DNA from: Lathyrus oleraceus
Taxonomy: Eukaryota > Streptophyta > Magnoliopsida > Fabales > Fabaceae
Assembly (NCBI RefSeq): GCF_024323335.1
Contig: NC_066581.1
Coordinates: forward strand, 297,743,536 to 297,807,535
DNA length: 64,000 bases
Direction of reading: 5' to 3'
Both the position numbers and the translations under genes were made by a program. Below the pieces are notes generated by a model that was not told the origin of the DNA, did no database searches, and saw only the letters and a program-made list of their open reading frames with translations. Numbering within the stretch: position 1 is the stretch's first letter; each line of letters opens with the position of its first letter. Shown piece by piece: positions 60,801-64,000 of this stretch.

Positions 60801-61890
60801 GAATGAGAGTTTCTGATCTTTGGGAGGCTGCAGCTAGGGTTGAATGGACAGAAAATATCCCTTATATTTGCTGTTTAACATTGGTAATGGAAGTGCTAAA
60901 CAAGATTAGCTTAAATGAAGAGGTTTTGCCAAATTGCTAATTTTGAACATGTGTACATGGAGGTATGAAGTCTGGCCGAGTTTGGGCCTCAAACATGTTT
61001 CAAATAACCTCTTAAATGAATCCCAATTGGCCAAAGTGAGCAAAAATGCCTAATTCAAAAAGTCAACTTTGGTCCACACTTGAATTTAAATAAGACAAGT
61101 CCAAAAATGCCATTTTGATCCATAGATTTTTGGTACATGAAATTTATATTTTTGGAAAGAGGAGATGAAATGTGGTTTGTAGGAAAAAACCCCACCAAAA
61201 TTGGCCAAATGGTTTGAGAGATATGGCCTTTTGAAGTTCAAGATTTTGTGAAAATGATTTGATCATATCTTGACAACCATGCATGGGAATTGAGAGTTCT
61301 TGGACTTTTTGGAAATGGGAGAACAAGATCTTCAACTTTCATGTTGGGCAAAAATTCATTTGAAGCTTGTATCATGATGTAAGTTTGGGATCAAGAAGTT
61401 TCCATTTTTGGCAGTTAAAATTACAGGTCCACTTTCTATTTTTGGAAATTTTCTGATTGGCTTCAAATTCTTCAATGATGTTGATTGCCATGATATATGA
61501 GGCCTATTGGGACATGAATAAGCTCTCTCAAACCAAATCCATTCATCAAAACCATAAAATCAACCACAGTTGACCAACTTTGACTTTTCTAGGGTTTCTG
61601 ACTGATCGTGCATGAATTGATGACTTCTGAACATCCAACCCTTGACTTAAACACTTCAAATGGACCCCCAAGTCATGTGAACTTGTTGGACAAACCCTAG
61701 GGCCTTGGCTCCTTGAGAAACACCCTTGCTTGCTTGGTTGACTGATCTCCTGATCAGTTTGACCTAATTTCTTGATTTGCTTGCACTTGAGGCAACTGGG
61801 ACAATGCAATGCTATGCAATGGACCATGATATGCTATGACCTAATATGAAAATGTATGTACAATGATAGGTGCAAATTTGAGGTGCTACA

Positions 61891-64000
61891 GCTGCCCCTA
61901 TTCAATCAGCTGGGAACCCGAACGGATGATAGCAATTGCTGTCAGACTTTCAGGGTAAACAGGGATTGAATACAAAAGAACCGTAGAAATTTGCACCGAC
62001 TGAATATAATACAAGAAGACCCACGTCATTTACCGATGACAACTGCATGACAGCTTCAGAAAAGCAAAACCATTTACCGATGGTTAACAACTGGAAAGTT
62101 GATATTTACTGATATCAACTTCAACAAGACCATTTACCGATGGCCGCTGGGAAAACAACTTCTGAAAAGCGAAACCATTTACCGATGGTTAAAACTGGGA
62201 CCTTGATATTTACCGATATCAACTTCAGCAAGACCATTTACCGATGGCTGCTAGGAAATAATTTGATGAAAACAAAACCATTTACCGATGGTTAAAACTT
62301 GATATTTACCGATATCAACTTCAGCAAGACCATTTACCGATGGTTGCTGGGAAACAACTTGGTGTAGAAAAGGAAGCAAGACCATTTACCGATGGTGGCT
62401 TCTAGGTGACTTGATAATTACCGATGTCAACTTTAACAAGGCCATTTACCGATGGCTGCTGCAACTGGGAATTCGATATTTACCGATATCGAAGAAAACT
62501 GGGCCATTTACCGATGGCATCCGCTTGGGGAGGAACAAAATCTTTGTGGTGATACCAGACAAGACGTTTACCGACGACTTCTGGGGATTTTGATTTTATT
62601 AACAAGAGAACAAAGAATGACCAGACATTTACCGATGACTGGGATGAGACTCGATGTTTACCGACATCGAAAGATGATGTTTACCGACATCAAAAAGAAT
62701 GACCAGACATTTACCGATGACTGGGAATGAGGAATTTATTGGGAAGAGACAAAAAAATATTTGCCACTGAAAACCAGGTAGGACATTTACCGATGACTCT
62801 ACTGGGGATTTTTGTTGGGGGATTATCAGACATTTACCGATGACTGAAGGAAAGACTCGATGTTTACCGACACCGAAGCAATGGCGTTTACCGACACCAA
62901 AAAAAGACCAGACATTTACCGATGACTGGGGGTGGGACCCGATGTTTACCGACACCGAAACAATGGCGTTTACCGACACCAAAAATGACCAGACATTTAC
63001 CGATGACTGGGTGAGACTCGATGTTTACCGACACCGAAGCAATGGTGTTTACCGACACCGAAAATGACCAGACATTTACCGATGACTGGGTGAGACTCGA
63101 TGTTTACCGACACCGAAGCAATGGCGTTTACCGACACCAAAAATGATAGAACACACGCGGGTGTTGGCATGACACTTACTGGTATTACAAGAACGGACAT
63201 CTGAGATATGTCAAAGCAAGGCTGATCACTTGCTGGGGGTCTCACTGGGGAGAAACGAACTTTCTGTCACCATCGGGTGAGGAAATAAACCTCTGTGGGG
63301 ATATCAATCTGAATGCTGTCGAAGCAACTGTAGCAGACGTGCTGCCGATGTTGAATAAAATGATCCGCCTCTGCCGGGGATACAGTCTGATGTGGTTTCG
63401 AACACATGAATGCATATGTTTGAATTTTTCTATGGCGCAATGCTCCATATGGGATGGAAATGCTACGCAGTTTCGAGGATGCAATGATTACTATATGCAA
63501 TGCAATATGATAAGAACTTTGCGGGGAAGATACACAGGACGACCGTGCCGAGGAATCTTCAAGATAAATCCGTTGGGGGAACAATACAACTGCTGGGGAG
63601 CCAACAATACAACTCCACTAGGGGAAGACAAAGCAACTCGCCGGGGAGTAATAAAGCAACTCTGCTAGGGGAAAACAAAGGTAAACTGCTGGGGATAGCC
63701 CAATGAATCCACAAAAATTCCGCTTGGGGAAATAAAAGCTCCTCTGGGGGAAGCTAAAACGGGCAACTCTCTAGGGATAAGGCTCATACAAACCTCAGAT
63801 AGAATAGACTATGCTGTGGGGAATAACTGTTACTCCGCCGGGGACGACCCACAATATTCACAAGTAGAATCAACTCAGTTGGGGATGCAGGTATCGACCT
63901 GCTATTGAAACCTGTCCGATCCACTGGTAGGATGAACTCTGCTGGAGAGATAACTGCTTCGCTGGGGAAATAATTAACAACGCCTAACAGGATCGGCAAA
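61891..64000 (-). repeat. E3 polypurine tract and laddered 3' UTR (continues off window)
   Basis: Directly right of the 3' LTR the minus strand reads GAATAGGGGCAGC, the polypurine tract. The following 2.1 kb has no gene. It holds the TTTACCGATG/TTTACCGACA array and, from 63230 on, CTGGGGA words spaced about 25-40 bp, as in the 3' UTR of E2. The E3 coding region must lie right of the window. ORFs here (for example plus 62452-62730, minus 62629-62982, plus 63339-63668) are ladder by-products. Confidence 0.85.
62030..63140. repeat. TTTACCGATG / TTTACCGACACC tandem array
   Basis: More than thirty copies of TTTACCGA(T/C). The left half alternates CATTTACCGATGG and GATATTTACCGATATC at irregular 35-60 bp spacing. 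The right half is a regular tandem of about 80 bp: GACATTTACCGATGACTGGG starts at 62911, 62992 and 63071 (81 and 79 bp apart), with two TTTACCGACACC sites in each unit. Confidence 0.93.

Larger units (their letters stand above)
56496..61890 (-). repeat. E3: 3' LTR of a third Ogre-type element, 5395 bp
   Basis: Minus strand begins TGTAGCACCTC (61890) and ends GCGTAATGCGACA (56496). A polypurine tract (minus GAATAGGGGCAGC) adjoins 61891. The body therefore extends right beyond the window and this is the 3' LTR. The base pairs before it, CCAAT (56491-56495), are the candidate target-site duplication. It contains three LTR boxes (56877-56963, 57262-57325, 57606-57690), a 34-bp minisatellite and a weak TATA-like AATATAAG near 60862-60869. 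All ORFs here, including the paired ones at 57661-57895, are non-coding by-products. Confidence 0.88.

Noticed and set aside
62030..63140. Regularly spaced TTTACCGATG repeats as a CRISPR-like array
   Set aside because: The intervening sequences are themselves repeated, spacing varies, and the context is the 3' UTR of a plant retrotransposon.

Overview
This is a repeat-rich stretch of a plant nuclear genome. I see no intact protein-coding gene in it. The dominant elements are very long Ty3/gypsy LTR retrotransposons of the Tat/Ogre type: an extra ORF1 ahead of gag, an intron-like spacer between protease and reverse transcriptase, an additional RNase H, a PBS matching tRNA-Arg, and multi-kilobase LTRs. 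These features, plus the sequence of the plant-mobile-domain gene remnant, point to a legume, most likely of the pea/vetch/lentil tribe (inference; no host gene proves the species). I number the Ogre-like elements E0 to E3.

Layout. 1-1632 is the end of a minus-strand Ogre-type LTR (E0) running off the left edge. 1633-3777 is LTR/leader-like repeat with two local duplications. 3778-22836 is E1, an old plus-strand Ogre-like element (ORF1, gag, protease, RT, RNase H, integrase, part of an LTR) broken by stops and frameshifts. E1 was hit twice: by a hAT-type MITE (5525-6433, 8-bp TSD) inside ORF1, and by a young complete non-autonomous LTR element (12102-19773, 5-bp TSD, two 1748-bp LTRs) between RT and the second RNase H. 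22837-25294 is AT-rich sequence carrying a well-formed tRNA-Val(AAC) at 24207-24280. 25295-28645 is a patchwork of two Copia 3' ends joined head to head, followed by a LINE zinc-binding fragment.

28694-47893 is E2, a complete 19.2-kb minus-strand Ogre-type element with matching ATTGT target-site duplications. Its gag-pro frame is intact apart from four nonsense codons. Its left (3') LTR has lost about 3.55 kb that the right (5') LTR keeps, including the TATA box. 47899-53960 is AT-rich sequence with two (AT)n tracts, a probable Copia LTR, an AVT1-like amino-acid-transporter exon remnant, a near-perfect 141-bp hairpin and two tandem copies of Ogre LTR sequence.

54057-56201 (minus) is a plant-mobile-domain gene with a TATA promoter and recognisable introns, inactivated by two nonsense codons and a frameshift. 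Divergent from it, a short CCHC zinc-knuckle ORF (56418-56495) is cut by the LTR of E3, a third minus-strand Ogre-type element (56496 to beyond the right edge). E3 has a 5.4-kb LTR with a 34-bp minisatellite and a 3' UTR full of TTTACCGATG-type tandem repeats.

The most unusual signals are in the untranslated parts of the Ogre-like elements. E2 and E3 share a laddered 3' UTR motif. That motif resembles the reverse complement of their own tRNA-primer-binding region. A separate hairpin-forming box recurs at least eight times in the LTRs of different elements.
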